The notes beneath the pieces were generated by a model. That model did not search any database. It worked only from the letters and a program-made list of their open reading frames with translations, and had not been told where the DNA came from. From Ga0077560 sp046330435 (GTDB taxonomy: Bacteria > Actinomycetota > Thermoleophilia > Miltoncostaeales > Miltoncostaeaceae), in NCBI GenBank assembly GCA_046330435.1, contig JAXLST010000011.1, positions 124,001 through 188,000 of the forward strand: a stretch of DNA of 64,000 nucleotides, written 5' to 3'. Made by a program: the position numbers and the translations under genes. Below are positions 7,994 through 16,396 of the stretch, one piece after another (within the stretch, counting starts at the first letter, position 1; every line of letters begins with the position of its first letter).

Positions 7994-9067
7994 ATGAGCG
8001 GCGACCGTGACGTCGAGACGCTGGTGGCCTCCATCGAGGCGCGCCGCAGGGCCCTGGACGCCGACCCGGACAGCGCGGACCTGCACGCCGCCCTCGCCCG
8101 GGACCTGCTGGAGCTCTCCGCCCACCCGGACTGGGACCTCGAGGACGAGGCCGGGGTGGTGGGCAACAACGGCCAGGTGGAGCTGGTCGCGGCGCTGCAC
8201 CTGTCCCGCGCGTGCGGGCTGCGGCCCGACGACCCGGTGCTGCGCACGGACCTCGCGGACGTCCTGCACGACCTGCACGCGTACGACCTGCAGGCCGCCG
8301 AGCTGAGCCGCGCCCTGCGCACCGCGCCGGACGACCCGGGCCTCCTGGTCGAGCTGTCCCACGCCCTGGGCCACCACCCGCGCACCCGTGACCGGGCGCT
8401 GGAGGCACTGCGGCGGGCGATGGAGCTGGCGCCCGACGACCGGACGGTGCTGCACTACATGGCGGCGAACGGCCCGCGGTACGGCGCGCAGGAGGAGGCG
8501 GTGGCCGCCGCCCGCCGGCTCATGGACGTGGCCGAGGACGATGAGGACCGCGGCGAGGCGTACGGGATGCTGGGGGCGGCCCTCGCCGCGTCCGGCGACG
8601 TCGACGCGGCCCTCGAGGCCCTCGAGGAGGCGCACACCCTGCTGCCGGGCGCCGGGTACCAGAGCCAGCGCGCCGAGCTGCTCGCCGAGGCGGGGCGCCT
8701 GGAGGAGGCCGTGGAGGCGTACCTGTCGGAGGCGGACGCCGATCCGGAGGACGGCTACGCCCGGCGCGACGCGGCGGAGCTCCTGGTGCGCCTCGGGCGG
8801 CTGGACGAGGCCGGGGAGCTGTTCGAGCAGGCGGAGGAGCAGTCCCCCGGCAGCGTGTCCGCGGAGTGGGCGACCGCCCTCATCGACGCCGGCCGCCGCC
8901 AGGAGGCCATCACCGCCCTGCGCCGCGCCGTGAGCCAGGCCCCCACCGTCGTGGAGACCCGGCGGCTGCTCGCCGACGCCCTGGAGGCGGAGGGCCGCGA
9001 CGCCGAGGCCGCGTACGAGTCCGCGCAGGCGGACGCGATGGAGTCCTTCCACTCGGGGGAGTGGTAG
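7994..9067 (+). CDS. tetratricopeptide repeat protein
   Basis: A soluble protein of 357 residues, predicted helical throughout, built of degenerate TPR units. Examples are GEAYGMLGAALAASGDVDAA, AELLAEAGRLEEAVEAYL and AAELLVRLGRLDEAGELF, which show the small-residue/Leu/Ala spacing of the family. It has no signal peptide or membrane span. Such proteins are scaffolds for protein-protein contacts, so no specific partner can be named. It follows a terminator and precedes tRNA-Glu, so it is probably transcribed alone or by read-through of the upstream leader. Confidence 0.78.
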   Translation: MSGDRDVETLVASIEARRRALDADPDSADLHAALARDLLELSAHPDWDLEDEAGVVGNNGQVELVAALHLSRACGLRPDDPVLRTDLADVLHDLHAYDLQAAELSRALRTAPDDPGLLVELSHALGHHPRTRDRALEALRRAMELAPDDRTVLHYMAANGPRYGAQEEAVAAARRLMDVAEDDEDRGEAYGMLGAALAASGDVDAALEALEEAHTLLPGAGYQSQRAELLAEAGRLEEAVEAYLSEADADPEDGYARRDAAELLVRLGRLDEAGELFEQAEEQSPGSVSAEWATALIDAGRRQEAITALRRAVSQAPTVVETRRLLADALEAEGRDAEAAYESAQADAMESFHSGEW

Positions 9068-9091
9068 CGCCCGCTACAGTCCGGGGTCCTG

Positions 9092-9164
9092 GCCCCCATC
9101 GTCTAGCGGCCTAGGACTCCGCCCTTTCAAGGCGGCAGCACGGGTTCGAATCCCGTTGGGGGCA
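9092..9164 (+). tRNA. tRNA-Glu (anticodon TTC)
   Basis: A 73-base cloverleaf. The acceptor GCCCCCA pairs with TGGGGGC, the discriminator is A, and the anticodon stem CCGCC/GGCGG encloses CTTTCAA with anticodon TTC. The T-arm contains GGTTCGAATCC. CCA is not encoded. Its 3' half is the attachment site of the adjacent element and is duplicated at 20208-20249. The present 3' half was therefore supplied by the element and restores a functional tRNA. Confidence 0.97.
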
Positions 9165-9165
9165 T
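9124..9165 (+). repeat. attL: 42-bp tRNA-Glu 3'-end repeat
   Basis: This runs from the anticodon loop through the last base of tRNA-Glu plus one T, and is identical to 20208-20249. The identity breaks at 9123/20207 and at 9166/20250, which defines the core within which recombination occurred. Confidence 0.93.
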
Positions 9166-9258
9166 GTGCCTCGGATCGCGATGGCCATGCGGTTCTGAGC
9201 ACGCGCGGAGCGCGATTTCGGCGCGACAGCGGTTGTCCGAAAGCGCCACTCAATGCCA

Positions 9259-9298
9259 CTCGGACAACTCCAACTGTCCAAGAGTTGTCCGAGAACCG
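9259..9298. promoter_or_regulatory. probable integrase arm-binding repeats, left end
   Basis: CTCGGACAACTC (9259-9270) and GAGTTGTCCGAG (9282-9293) form a perfect 12-bp inverted repeat between attL and the integrase stop. The overlapping TGTCCGAGAACCG (9286-9298) recurs exactly near attR at 20141-20153. Repeats shared by both ends just inside the cores are typical arm sites of tyrosine integrases. The inverted repeat could also act as a terminator for the integrase gene. Confidence 0.55.
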
Positions 9299-9305
9299 GC
9301 TCGGA

Positions 9306-10517
9306 TCAGGCGGCGCCGCGGCCCGTCTGGGAGGCCATGAAGGTCTCCAGCCGGGCGGCCGCCGAGCGCACCTCGTCGCGGTACGCGTGGCCGTAGCGGG
9401 CCATCACCAGGTGGGGCGATGCGTGCCCCAACAGATCGGCCACGGCATGCACGGTGAGGCCCGCGGCGAGCAGTGCGCTTGCATAGGCATGGCGCAGGTC
9501 GTGGAGCTTGGGCAGCGGTTCGGCGATGCCCGCCTCGCGCACGGCGCGTTGGAACGCGCGCCGTGGTTTGGCGCTGGGTTGCAGCGGCGTGCCGTCGTCG
9601 GTGAACACCAGGGTGCCGTCGGGTGGCCGGCCGCAGGCGAGGCGGTGCTCGCGGAGCCGCTGGGCGAGTTCAGCGCCGATCGGCACCTCCCGCCGGCTCG
9701 CCCGCGACTTCGGTTCGATGAACGGCAGGACGCCGCGCACGGGGACGCGGTCGATGGCGCGCTTCACGCGCACGCACCCGGCCTCGAGGTCGACCCCGTC
9801 GGGCCCCCATGGCAGGGCGAGCGCCTCCTCGACGCGCAGGCCGGTGAACGCCATCAGTGCGAGGAACGGCGCCCCGAAGGAGCGGCTCAGCCGGCGGTCG
9901 CCCACCTCGGCGGCCCGGACGATCGCCGCGAGCTCCGGCGGTGTGAGGATGCGTGCGGGGCGTGCAGCGGCGGGGTCGGAGGGCGCGCGGACACCCCGGC
10001 AGACGTCCGTGTCGATGTGGCCGTCGCGGTCGGCGAGCCGCAGCACCACGCGCAGGGCGATGAGTGCCTTGCGGGCGTGTTCTGCCGTGCGCTCGGCGGC
10101 GATCTCGTCGACCAGGCGCTGCACGTCGCCGCGACGGAGCGTGCCGACCGGCAGGTCGCCGATGCGCGGCAGCACCTCCAGCCGCAGCGCGCTCTCGTAC
10201 TTGCGGATCACCGATGGCTTGTAGGGAGTGCCGTTCCGGGTGCGGACCGTGCCGGCCACCATTCCGCGGCACAGGTCACGCGCGGCGTCGCTCACGGTGA
10301 CGGCGCGGACCCTGGGCTTGCGTGGTGCGCGCGGTTGCCTAGGCACCGGGGCGGGCGCGACGCCCGTCGCCAGGACGTGCGCGCGCCAGGCGACGGCCTC
10401 GGGGAGGGTCAGGAAGCTTCGTGTGTGCGTTGCCCCGTCGAGTTGCACGCGGACGCGGTAGCGGAGCCCTCTTGGCCCGTGACGCTCGTCGATTCCGGGG
10501 TAGCTGACCGGTGCCAT
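9306..10517 (-). CDS. tyrosine site-specific integrase
   Basis: A phage-type integrase of 403 residues. It has an N-terminal AP2-like arm-binding segment (GLRYRVRVQLDG), a SAM-like core-binding domain (about 80-180) and a C-terminal catalytic domain. The catalytic residues are present: Arg in FTGLRVEEAL, HxxR in LHDLRHAYAS, His in LLGHASPHLV and the nucleophile in MARYGHAYRD. It would recombine attP with the tRNA-Glu 3' end. ATG 10517 is chosen; a longer start at 10574 would overlap the excisionase gene. Its stop lies about 140 bases from attL, the usual arrangement for tRNA-targeting elements. Confidence 0.93.
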   Translation of the reverse strand: MAPVSYPGIDERHGPRGLRYRVRVQLDGATHTRSFLTLPEAVAWRAHVLATGVAPAPVPRQPRAPRKPRVRAVTVSDAARDLCRGMVAGTVRTRNGTPYKPSVIRKYESALRLEVLPRIGDLPVGTLRRGDVQRLVDEIAAERTAEHARKALIALRVVLRLADRDGHIDTDVCRGVRAPSDPAAARPARILTPPELAAIVRAAEVGDRRLSRSFGAPFLALMAFTGLRVEEALALPWGPDGVDLEAGCVRVKRAIDRVPVRGVLPFIEPKSRASRREVPIGAELAQRLREHRLACGRPPDGTLVFTDDGTPLQPSAKPRRAFQRAVREAGIAEPLPKLHDLRHAYASALLAAGLTVHAVADLLGHASPHLVMARYGHAYRDEVRSAAARLETFMASQTGRGAA

Positions 10518-10564
10518 CGCATCGACGCTATGGCCCCCGTCGTCCCCGGTGCAGTGACGTTCGT

Positions 10565-10822
10565 TCAGTCCCACAGCCGGTGCGGGGGTGAATCCCCCGC
10601 TGCTCGTGGCGCGGCGCCGCTGACCGACCGGACCGTCTGGGCCGCGACGTAGCGGCGCAGCTCGGTCGCACTGACCCGGACGATGCCGCCGTCGCGGAAC
10701 ACCGCGAGCGCGCCGGCGGCGATCCGCCGTTCCAGCGTCCGCCGGGACACGCCCAGGTGCTCGGCCGCCTCGGCGATGGTGAGTAGCGCACCTTCGACCG
10801 GTGCGTGGCGGTGCGTGGTCAT
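10565..10822 (-). CDS. excisionase-like MerR-type DNA-binding protein
   Basis: A small protein of 85 residues with a winged-helix excisionase/MerR signature. The segment LTIAEAAEHLGVSRRTLERR is a helix-turn-helix, followed by AGALAVFRDGGIVRVSATEL forming the wing. It sits between relaxase and integrase in one transcription unit. Its ATG shares one base with the relaxase stop (TGATG), so it is translationally coupled. The likely role is directing excision or regulating the integrase; such proteins can serve both purposes. A GTG immediately before the ATG is an equivalent start. Confidence 0.8.
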   Translation of the reverse strand: MTTHRHAPVEGALLTIAEAAEHLGVSRRTLERRIAAGALAVFRDGGIVRVSATELRRYVAAQTVRSVSGAAPRAAGDSPPHRLWD

Positions 10823-13746
10823 CACCAGGGCCCGAAGTCGATCTCGGGGGCGGGCAGCGGCGGCGCCGGGGTGCGTTCGACCGTGCGGGTGGTCTCGCGT
10901 TCGGGGTGCAGCAGGTGGGTGATCTCGCTCAGCCGCGCCTGGAGTTGCCCGGTGGTGAGGTCGGCGAGCTCTGGGCGGGGTGGCTCGGGCCGGCCGGGTG
11001 GCGGAGGGGTGACCGGTGTCCGGGCGATCTGGTCCTCGATGAGGCGGATGCTGCGGGTGAGGTCGCCGCGTGCGCGGGTCAGCGGCCGTGTTGCCTCGCG
11101 TGCGTCCACGAGTTGCTGGTGGCGTGTGTGGAGTGCTTGGCGGGGGTCGTGGTGCCGTTGGGCGTCGCGGTCGGCGCGGAGGGCCTGCCGGATCCAGGCG
11201 GCTTCGGTTCGGAGTGCCTCGGAGTGACTTCGGGCCGCGTCGAGTTGGTGGGTCGCGAGGGGTTCGGCGGTCGCGCGGGTCATCGCGCGGGCGAGGGCGT
11301 CAAGGCCGCCGCGGTGGCCGGGGTCCAGGGCCCCTGCGGGGTCCCGTTCGGCGGTGATGTAGAGGTGCGTGTGGGTGCGTGCGCGTGTGAGGGCGACGTA
11401 CCCCCACTCGGCGAGTTGCCGGCTGTCGCTGGCCAGGACGAAGGCGTGGTCGACGGTGGCCCCTTGGGCAGCGTGCACGGTCAGCGCGTACGCGTGACGG
11501 ACATGCTCGGCCGCGTACTCGGCGGGCAGGGTTCGCAGCTCCCCCTCGTCGGTGCGCAGCAGGACGTGGTTGGGGGTGAGTGATTCGATCCTGCCGCGGG
11601 TGCCATTCCGGAGACCGAGGGCGTGGTCGTTGTGGCGGCAGATCACCCGGTCCCCGGCCGCCAGTACCGCACCCCCGTACCGGCGCGCGGCACCGAGGCG
11701 CCCGGTCTCCCGCATCCGTTCCCGTGCGAGGGCGTTGAGTTCGTCGACGTCGCTGTTGCGGTGGGCGAGCATCACCGCCTCCCCGACTCCCACCTCACGG
11801 GCGGCGGTCCACCAGTCCTCTGCCAGCCGGGCTCGGGCCTGCTCGGCGTCAGGCGTTTGGGTGATCCGCCCGTGCGCGGCGTACGCCGCCAATGCCTCAT
11901 TGGCATCCCCGACTCGGAGGGCGGCCAGGGCGTCGCGTTCCCATTCGGCGTGCTGGCGACGGTTCCCAGTCAACTCGGTGGTCTGGACCTCGGCGGTCAG
12001 GGCGGCGAACAGGCCACCTGGACCCACCGCCGGGAGTTGGGCAGGGTCCCCGACCAGCACGACCCGTCCACCTGCGTCGGTGACCGCGTGGATCACTGCG
12101 GCGAGGGTCGGGGTGTCGGCCATCGAAGCCTCATCCACGATCACGCACACCCCCGCAGGGGTGAGCGCGCCTGCGCGTAGGTCCGTGAGCAGTGCGTGGA
12201 GGGTGGAGGTTGGGATGCCGGTGGCGTCTCCGAGGATGCGTGCCGCCTGCGCGGAGGGCGCGCACCCGCGCACACCCACCCCGGACGCGGTCAGGGCGGC
12301 GGATGCGGCGGCGAGGGCGGTGGTCTTGCCGGCGCCGGCGTGCCCGATCACACACGCCACCCGATCCTCCGCGCCGGCGACCAGCCGGGCGGCACGCACC
12401 TGCTCGTCGCTCAACCGGATCGGAGTGTGTGTGAGTGCGTGGGTCAGGGCGTCCGGGCGCGCGCCGGCGACCGGCCGGCCGCGGCCATCCCGGGCGACCT
12501 GCAGCACCCGCTCCTCGACGCGCACCAACTCCACCGGCACGAACCGCTCCGGGGCACCAAGCGCCGGGGCGGGCAGACGCTCAAGCCGCGGGTCGCGGGT
12601 GAGTGCCTCCACCGCCTCCAGCACCTGCGCCGCGGTGGCGCCCTCGGGATGGTGGTCGCACACTCCGCGCACCAGATCCGCGGTACTGAGGGAGGTGGCA
12701 TTCGGAGTGACTCCGGAGTGTCCGAGAACCGCATCGGCAAGGACCTCGGAGTGTGTGCGTGTCGGTGTGCGCGGGGTGCCTCGGAGTGACTCCGTTCGGT
12801 GGGCGTCAAGGCCGTGTTCGGCGGCACGGGCACGCCACCGCTCACGTGCGACCACCAGGTCCACGCTGCGCTTGGCCGCCCGCGTCACGACCTGCGCGAC
12901 CCGCCGCCCCGCATGGGTGTCCGCCCCGCGGACGCGGGCTTCCTCCAGCACCGCGGCGCGACGGCGGCTGAACTCCTCGATCACCCCCCGCGGCACCCCG
13001 GCGAGGTCCGCCTGCCCCGCCCGCACCGGCCCCCAACTCACGCCGAGGCGCTCGGTGAGCTCCGCCCGCAGGCGCGCCTGGTAGACGTATCCGGCCGCGG
13101 TCCGCCAATCCGCCAACAGCAGCCGGCCATCGAGGGCCCGGTGTGTGCCTTCCCCGGTGGCGCCGAGGTTGGCGATCACCACGTGGGTGTGAAGGTGCGG
13201 GTCCCCGTCCCGGTTGGTGCGGTGCGCGAACCCCGCCGCCACAAGCCCCGTCCGTTCCCTGACGATCCCCTGCGGGCCGCTCCTGACGACCGCCGCATAC
13301 CGCTCCAGCACCAGCAGGGCATCACGCCACGCAGCACAGTGTGCTTCCGCGACCTCCATGCGGGTCGCGTCGTCGGTGAGGGCGTGCAGCAGGCTCACCG
13401 ACTTCGGGGCCTCAAAGGTCAGATCGAACCCCACCACCGGCCGATGGACGACGTCCACCACCCGCCGCTCCCCTGACGCCGGGTCCAGGCGCTCGGTTGG
13501 GATCACCCGCTCGGAGACGCCCCGCCGCAACACCTCCCCTGTCGTGGGGTGCCGGCCGTCCAGGAGCACCGACAGCTCACCGTCGGCGACCTCACCGGTA
13601 AGGCCCAGGTGCTCGGCGCCGGTGCCGGCCCACTCCCCACGGGCCTCACCCTCCCCGGCGTAGTACGCCTCCCGGTCGGTGGCGACGGTCCGCTCGTAGT
13701 ACGTCCTGGCCGCCCCAGCGGGCCGCAGCCGCGCCGCCGTCAGCAC
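10822..13746 (-). CDS. MobF-family conjugative relaxase-helicase (TraA/TrwC-like)
   Basis: About 974 residues. The relaxase domain carries paired tyrosines near the N-terminus (ARTYYERT and EAYYAGEGE) and the metal-binding histidine motif DPHLHTHVV near residue 180. A helicase half follows, with Walker A GHAGAGKTT near 467, Walker B VIVDEAS and motif GDPAQLPAVG. The C-terminal part is charged and Pro-rich. Such enzymes nick oriT, stay attached to the 5' end and unwind the strand for transfer. GTG 13746 (VLTAARLRPAG) matches usual TrwC N-termini; a TTG at 13800 is the longest alternative. It is the first gene of the relaxase-xis-int operon. Confidence 0.92.
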   Translation of the reverse strand: MLTAARLRPAGAARTYYERTVATDREAYYAGEGEARGEWAGTGAEHLGLTGEVADGELSVLLDGRHPTTGEVLRRGVSERVIPTERLDPASGERRVVDVVHRPVVGFDLTFEAPKSVSLLHALTDDATRMEVAEAHCAAWRDALLVLERYAAVVRSGPQGIVRERTGLVAAGFAHRTNRDGDPHLHTHVVIANLGATGEGTHRALDGRLLLADWRTAAGYVYQARLRAELTERLGVSWGPVRAGQADLAGVPRGVIEEFSRRRAAVLEEARVRGADTHAGRRVAQVVTRAAKRSVDLVVARERWRARAAEHGLDAHRTESLRGTPRTPTRTHSEVLADAVLGHSGVTPNATSLSTADLVRGVCDHHPEGATAAQVLEAVEALTRDPRLERLPAPALGAPERFVPVELVRVEERVLQVARDGRGRPVAGARPDALTHALTHTPIRLSDEQVRAARLVAGAEDRVACVIGHAGAGKTTALAAASAALTASGVGVRGCAPSAQAARILGDATGIPTSTLHALLTDLRAGALTPAGVCVIVDEASMADTPTLAAVIHAVTDAGGRVVLVGDPAQLPAVGPGGLFAALTAEVQTTELTGNRRQHAEWERDALAALRVGDANEALAAYAAHGRITQTPDAEQARARLAEDWWTAAREVGVGEAVMLAHRNSDVDELNALARERMRETGRLGAARRYGGAVLAAGDRVICRHNDHALGLRNGTRGRIESLTPNHVLLRTDEGELRTLPAEYAAEHVRHAYALTVHAAQGATVDHAFVLASDSRQLAEWGYVALTRARTHTHLYITAERDPAGALDPGHRGGLDALARAMTRATAEPLATHQLDAARSHSEALRTEAAWIRQALRADRDAQRHHDPRQALHTRHQQLVDAREATRPLTRARGDLTRSIRLIEDQIARTPVTPPPPGRPEPPRPELADLTTGQLQARLSEITHLLHPERETTRTVERTPAPPLPAPEIDFGPW

Positions 13747-13861
13747 GACCAGACCCCACGACCGCGACGGAAAAAGGTCCACACATAAGAGAACGGTCAA
13801 ACCGACCCGAAAAAGGGGGTGCCCGAACCACTAAGACTTGGAAAAGCTCACCGTCGTCACG
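13747..13861. other. non-coding relaxase upstream region
   Basis: An AT-richer intergenic stretch containing the short inverted repeats CGGTcaaACCG and CCGT/ACGG around CGTCACGTC, with no convincing gene. It should hold the promoter of the relaxase operon and may be part of the transfer origin. No exact promoter could be assigned. Confidence 0.4.
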
Positions 13862-14320
13862 TCACGGTCGACGCTCCGGAGGACAGCGAGATCGCGCTCG
13901 CGCTGGGTGTTTAGGGTCCGCCAACGCCCCGTGCAGGAGGCTCCGCACCTTCGGGTGCATGTTGTGCGCCGTGAAGATGTTTGTTGGTGCGCGGACCGCG
14001 GAGCCTCGGGGCTTCTCAGGAGGGGTCGATCTCGACGGGGCGAGAAGCGAGTCCATCGAGGCGGGGAACAGCAGAATGAAGCGGGTGCCGTACTCGGCTA
14101 CGAGGACGTCGGAGTCGCCGGCCGAACGGAGTGCGGCCACGAAGGCCGAGAGTCCACGTGAGGGCGGATCGCCCTCCTCCTGCCAGCGCTGGAGGCGGAC
14201 CTTGTAGGCGGGAAGCATCTCTGCCGCCGGCGTGCTGGCGGACGTCTCGATCTCTACGCACGCGCTCCGGATCGACCGGAGGAGACTCTCGCGGCTTTGG
14301 CAGTTCGAGCGCGATGGCAC
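13862..14320 (-). CDS. hypothetical protein, doubtful
   Basis: An open frame of 152 residues from GTG 14320. The middle part (EMLPAYKVRLQRWQEEG through VLVAEYGTRFILLFP) looks like a real soluble protein. The C-terminal third runs through the inverted-repeat structure at 13937-14007 and becomes low complexity. The gene may be shorter, frameshifted or not real; an overlapping frame at 14016-14435 also has protein-like stretches. It would be the last gene of the minus-strand orphan cluster. No family recognised. Confidence 0.3.
   Translation of the reverse strand: MPSRSNCQSRESLLRSIRSACVEIETSASTPAAEMLPAYKVRLQRWQEEGDPPSRGLSAFVAALRSAGDSDVLVAEYGTRFILLFPASMDSLLAPSRSTPPEKPRGSAVRAPTNIFTAHNMHPKVRSLLHGALADPKHPARARSRCPPERRP
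13937..14007. repeat. nested inverted repeats, candidate oriT
   Basis: A perfect 10-bp inverted repeat, GAGGCTCCGC (13937-13946) and GCGGAGCCTC (13998-14007), encloses a 5-bp hairpin with a TTCG tetraloop (GCACC/GGTGC, 13945-13958) and two GTGCGC direct repeats (13964-13969, 13987-13992). It lies upstream of the relaxase gene, where oriT usually sits. It could instead be a transcript structure or terminator. No nic site could be identified. Confidence 0.4.
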
Positions 14321-14438
14321 TAGCGAGAGGCGAGAGGCTCAAGGTGGTGGTTGCGTAGGTGATTGTAGGCGGCCGTCTGGGGGCGTGGGACAGCGGCTCA
14401 CCGTCACCGTTCCGGCCAAGTCTCCGCGGCGGCAATCC

Positions 14439-14780
14439 TCAGTCGTCGACCGCTCCGGTGCCGGACAGCTCTCGAAGGACTGCTGCCGCTTGATGCCTTA
14501 CGTGCACCATCTCGGGGTCGGCGACCACTGCGTCAGCACGCCGGTGCGCGTCGATCCGTGCCAGGGCGCGCCGAAGGCTCTGCAACTCAGCATCGATTCT
14601 TGCGCCGAAGACGGGGCCGTGAGCGTCTAGCGCGCAGCTCAGCCCGCTGTCGTCAAAGAGGCTCGCTACGCATTCTTCAAACGAAGACACCTCACCGTGC
14701 CGATCTCGCCCGGTCCACACCCGGCGTTGATACTCAAGGTCGGCGAGTTCGCGTAGCGCCGAGAGCACGGACTCAGTCAT
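14439..14780 (-). CDS. small protein resembling the SCO4402 family
   Basis: 113 residues, acidic, predicted helical. The opening LRELADLEYQRRVWTGR and the later SLFDDSGL and DPEMVHVRHQAAAVLREL segments resemble the small uncharacterised SCO4402-type proteins of Streptomyces. I base this on recollection of the family and not on an alignment. No catalytic motif or membrane span is visible. It belongs to the run of small minus-strand genes in the element; proteins of this size in such runs are often immunity-like. ATG 14780 is the natural start. Confidence 0.55.
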   Translation of the reverse strand: MTESVLSALRELADLEYQRRVWTGRDRHGEVSSFEECVASLFDDSGLSCALDAHGPVFGARIDAELQSLRRALARIDAHRRADAVVADPEMVHVRHQAAAVLRELSGTGAVDD

Positions 14781-14827
14781 GACCTAGCCACTTGAATGCC
14801 TCTGGGTCGAAGGGTTCAGACGCCGAA

Positions 14828-15145
14828 TCACCGGCCAGGAAGGACTCCAGATGCGAGCGCGACGCTGTATCCGAACGGGTCGTACGTAGCGTCGCTGTGC
14901 CCGATCTCGTCGTACTCGCCAAGTAGGTCCGACGGGAGTTCCCCCAGCGAACAACGAACGCCTGATGGGTAGTCGATGTGCCAGAGCGTGATGACGGCGC
15001 GCTGCCGCATGTCGGCGATCGTCGTGAGAAGGGCGTCTACTCCACAGCGTTCCTCGAATGAACGGCTCAGGCTGGCCAACAGCGAGTAGAGCGGCGTCTC
15101 AGCATTGCTGAGGAGGTCCAGCACCTGTTCCTCGATCTCCCTCAT
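14828..15145 (-). CDS. hypothetical small protein
   Basis: 105 residues, soluble. The sequence begins MREIEEQVLDLLSNAETPLY and contains TTIADMRQRAVITLWHIDYP, a pattern compatible with a small winged-helix or immunity-type fold, but no family is recognised. ATG 15145 shares one base with the upstream stop (TGATG), and a GTG lies directly before it. This coupling and the matching direction show that it belongs to the same operon as its neighbours. Confidence 0.6.
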   Translation of the reverse strand: MREIEEQVLDLLSNAETPLYSLLASLSRSFEERCGVDALLTTIADMRQRAVITLWHIDYPSGVRCSLGELPSDLLGEYDEIGHSDATYDPFGYSVALASGVLPGR

Positions 15146-15627
15146 CACGCGCCCGCGGTGTCGGCCGTGTCAGCCTGGCGCCAGAAGGCGACTCCACCGC
15201 CCGGGAGGGAGGCGATGACGCTTCCGGCGGTGTCTGTGATGGTCCAAGCCTCGTAGTGCTGAGACGCGGGCACGCGAAGACCAACCTCGCCCTCGTCGAG
15301 TGAGATCTCAAGCCCGCCGTGCTTGAAGATCAGGACCGCGGTCAGCCTTCGTCGAAGGACAGCGAGAGCGGGGTGCATCGCTCTGGGGTCCGCACCTGGG
15401 TCGAGGTGGCGTTCTGTCGGGCCATCGACCATGTGGAACGGCTCCTCGATTCGGATGGCCAAGCTCTCGGTCACTCCATCGGGAACGACGAGCGTGAGGC
15501 CGAAGTCGAAGCGGCAGGCATCGACGGTTCGGCCCTCCACGTCCAGGGCCCAATGGTCTTCGCGGTCGTGTAGCCCCCAGACGGACTTCAGATCGCGCTG
15601 CCCGTCATCGTCTCGGCCTCGACTCAT
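15145..15627 (-). CDS. DUF6188-like protein (putative immunity protein)
   Basis: 160 residues. The pattern of an internal Gly-Leu-Thr-Leu strand (DFGLTLVVPDGVTESLAIRI), an HPALAVLRRRLT helix, GGLEISLDEG and HYEAWTITDTAGSVIASLPGG matches what I recall of DUF6188. Members of that family are found near polymorphic toxin or mobile loci. No toxin partner is visible here. The ATG overlaps the upstream gene's TGA by four bases (ATGA) and its own stop overlaps the next start, so it is embedded in a tight operon. Confidence 0.6.
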   Translation of the reverse strand: MSRGRDDDGQRDLKSVWGLHDREDHWALDVEGRTVDACRFDFGLTLVVPDGVTESLAIRIEEPFHMVDGPTERHLDPGADPRAMHPALAVLRRRLTAVLIFKHGGLEISLDEGEVGLRVPASQHYEAWTITDTAGSVIASLPGGGVAFWRQADTADTAGA

Positions 15628-16070
15628 GTATCTCGATGGGTTGCGGGGATTGCCGGCTCAGGCACCAGCTCGCGCATGCGGTACCCGGCGTGACGGATGC
15701 CGTCCAGGGCGGGGCCGTGTCGGGCGTGGACACGCCAGTAGGTGCTGTCGAAGGCCTCGATCACCACATCGGCATACGCTCGAAGATCAGTCGCGGACCG
15801 AGCCGGTGGGTCTCCGCGAAATCCCACGAAGATCCCATCGATTACCTGGCTGAGTTTGCTCGCGATCTGCCTGAGTTCGGAGTCACCGACCATCAGGCCG
15901 GTTGGCGATGCCGCCGCCAGGCGCTCCATTGTGAGGAGGTCGGTGGTGGCGTCCTTCGCGGTCGCCCAGAGTTCGAGGATCGACCACCTCAGGACCGTCT
16001 CGCCTTGGATCAGTTCGAGGAGCCGCCGGAGATGGATCGTCGGTTCATCCGTGATCTCGAGTGTGGGCAT
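15624..16070 (-). CDS. hypothetical protein, first gene of the orphan operon
   Basis: 148 residues from ATG 16070, which is preceded at good spacing by the SD AGGAAAGG; the open frame extends further upstream but without such support. The N-terminus (MPTLEITDEPTIHLRRLLEL) leads into a mainly helical protein with one conserved-looking segment, YADVVIEAFDSTYWRVHARHG split over the C-terminal half. No family is recognised. As the promoter-proximal gene it leads a coupled set of at least four small genes. It diverges from the AbiE-like pair across about 326 bases. Confidence 0.6.
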   Translation of the reverse strand: MPTLEITDEPTIHLRRLLELIQGETVLRWSILELWATAKDATTDLLTMERLAAASPTGLMVGDSELRQIASKLSQVIDGIFVGFRGDPPARSATDLRAYADVVIEAFDSTYWRVHARHGPALDGIRHAGYRMRELVPEPAIPATHRDT

Positions 16071-16342
16071 CCGACCTTTCCTGGCACGGGGGTCCGGCAC
16101 GAACACCGACACACGGGACGCTCGCACCTCAGTTGTCGGTCGACGAGGTTGTGCCATCGAGCGCTGCGCCACGACAGGGATGTGCGCGGTCCGCTCGGCG
16201 CGCGATCTCGAGCTGGCGTCGGGGAACGCCGGATCCGAGCTGCAGTGGCTTGCAGGTCCTTTGGAGAGGACGCCGGTGTCAGCGGAACCTGTCGGCTCCT
16301 GAAGACTCGTTGTCTGAATACTGGTCCGTCGCGGCTAGGCGT

Positions 16343-16396
16343 ATTCCGTTTATTGGTTTATTCTGCGCGCGACGGAATCATTGAGAAAACGGAACT
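16343..16396 (+). promoter_or_regulatory. probable AbiEi operator and promoter
   Basis: This AT-rich stretch directly before the AbiEi-like ATG holds ATTCCGT (16343-16349) facing ACGGAAT (16372-16378), plus a further AAAACGGAAC (16386-16395) that repeats the same half-site. AbiEi antitoxins are known to repress their own operon through inverted repeats at the promoter. This is inferred to be such a site. The rest of the interval back to 16071 shows no gene. Confidence 0.55.

Noticed and set aside
9231..9300. TGTCCGAG repeats considered as a CRISPR array
   Set aside because: Copies are few, short, irregularly spaced and partly inverted; they fit integrase arm sites better.
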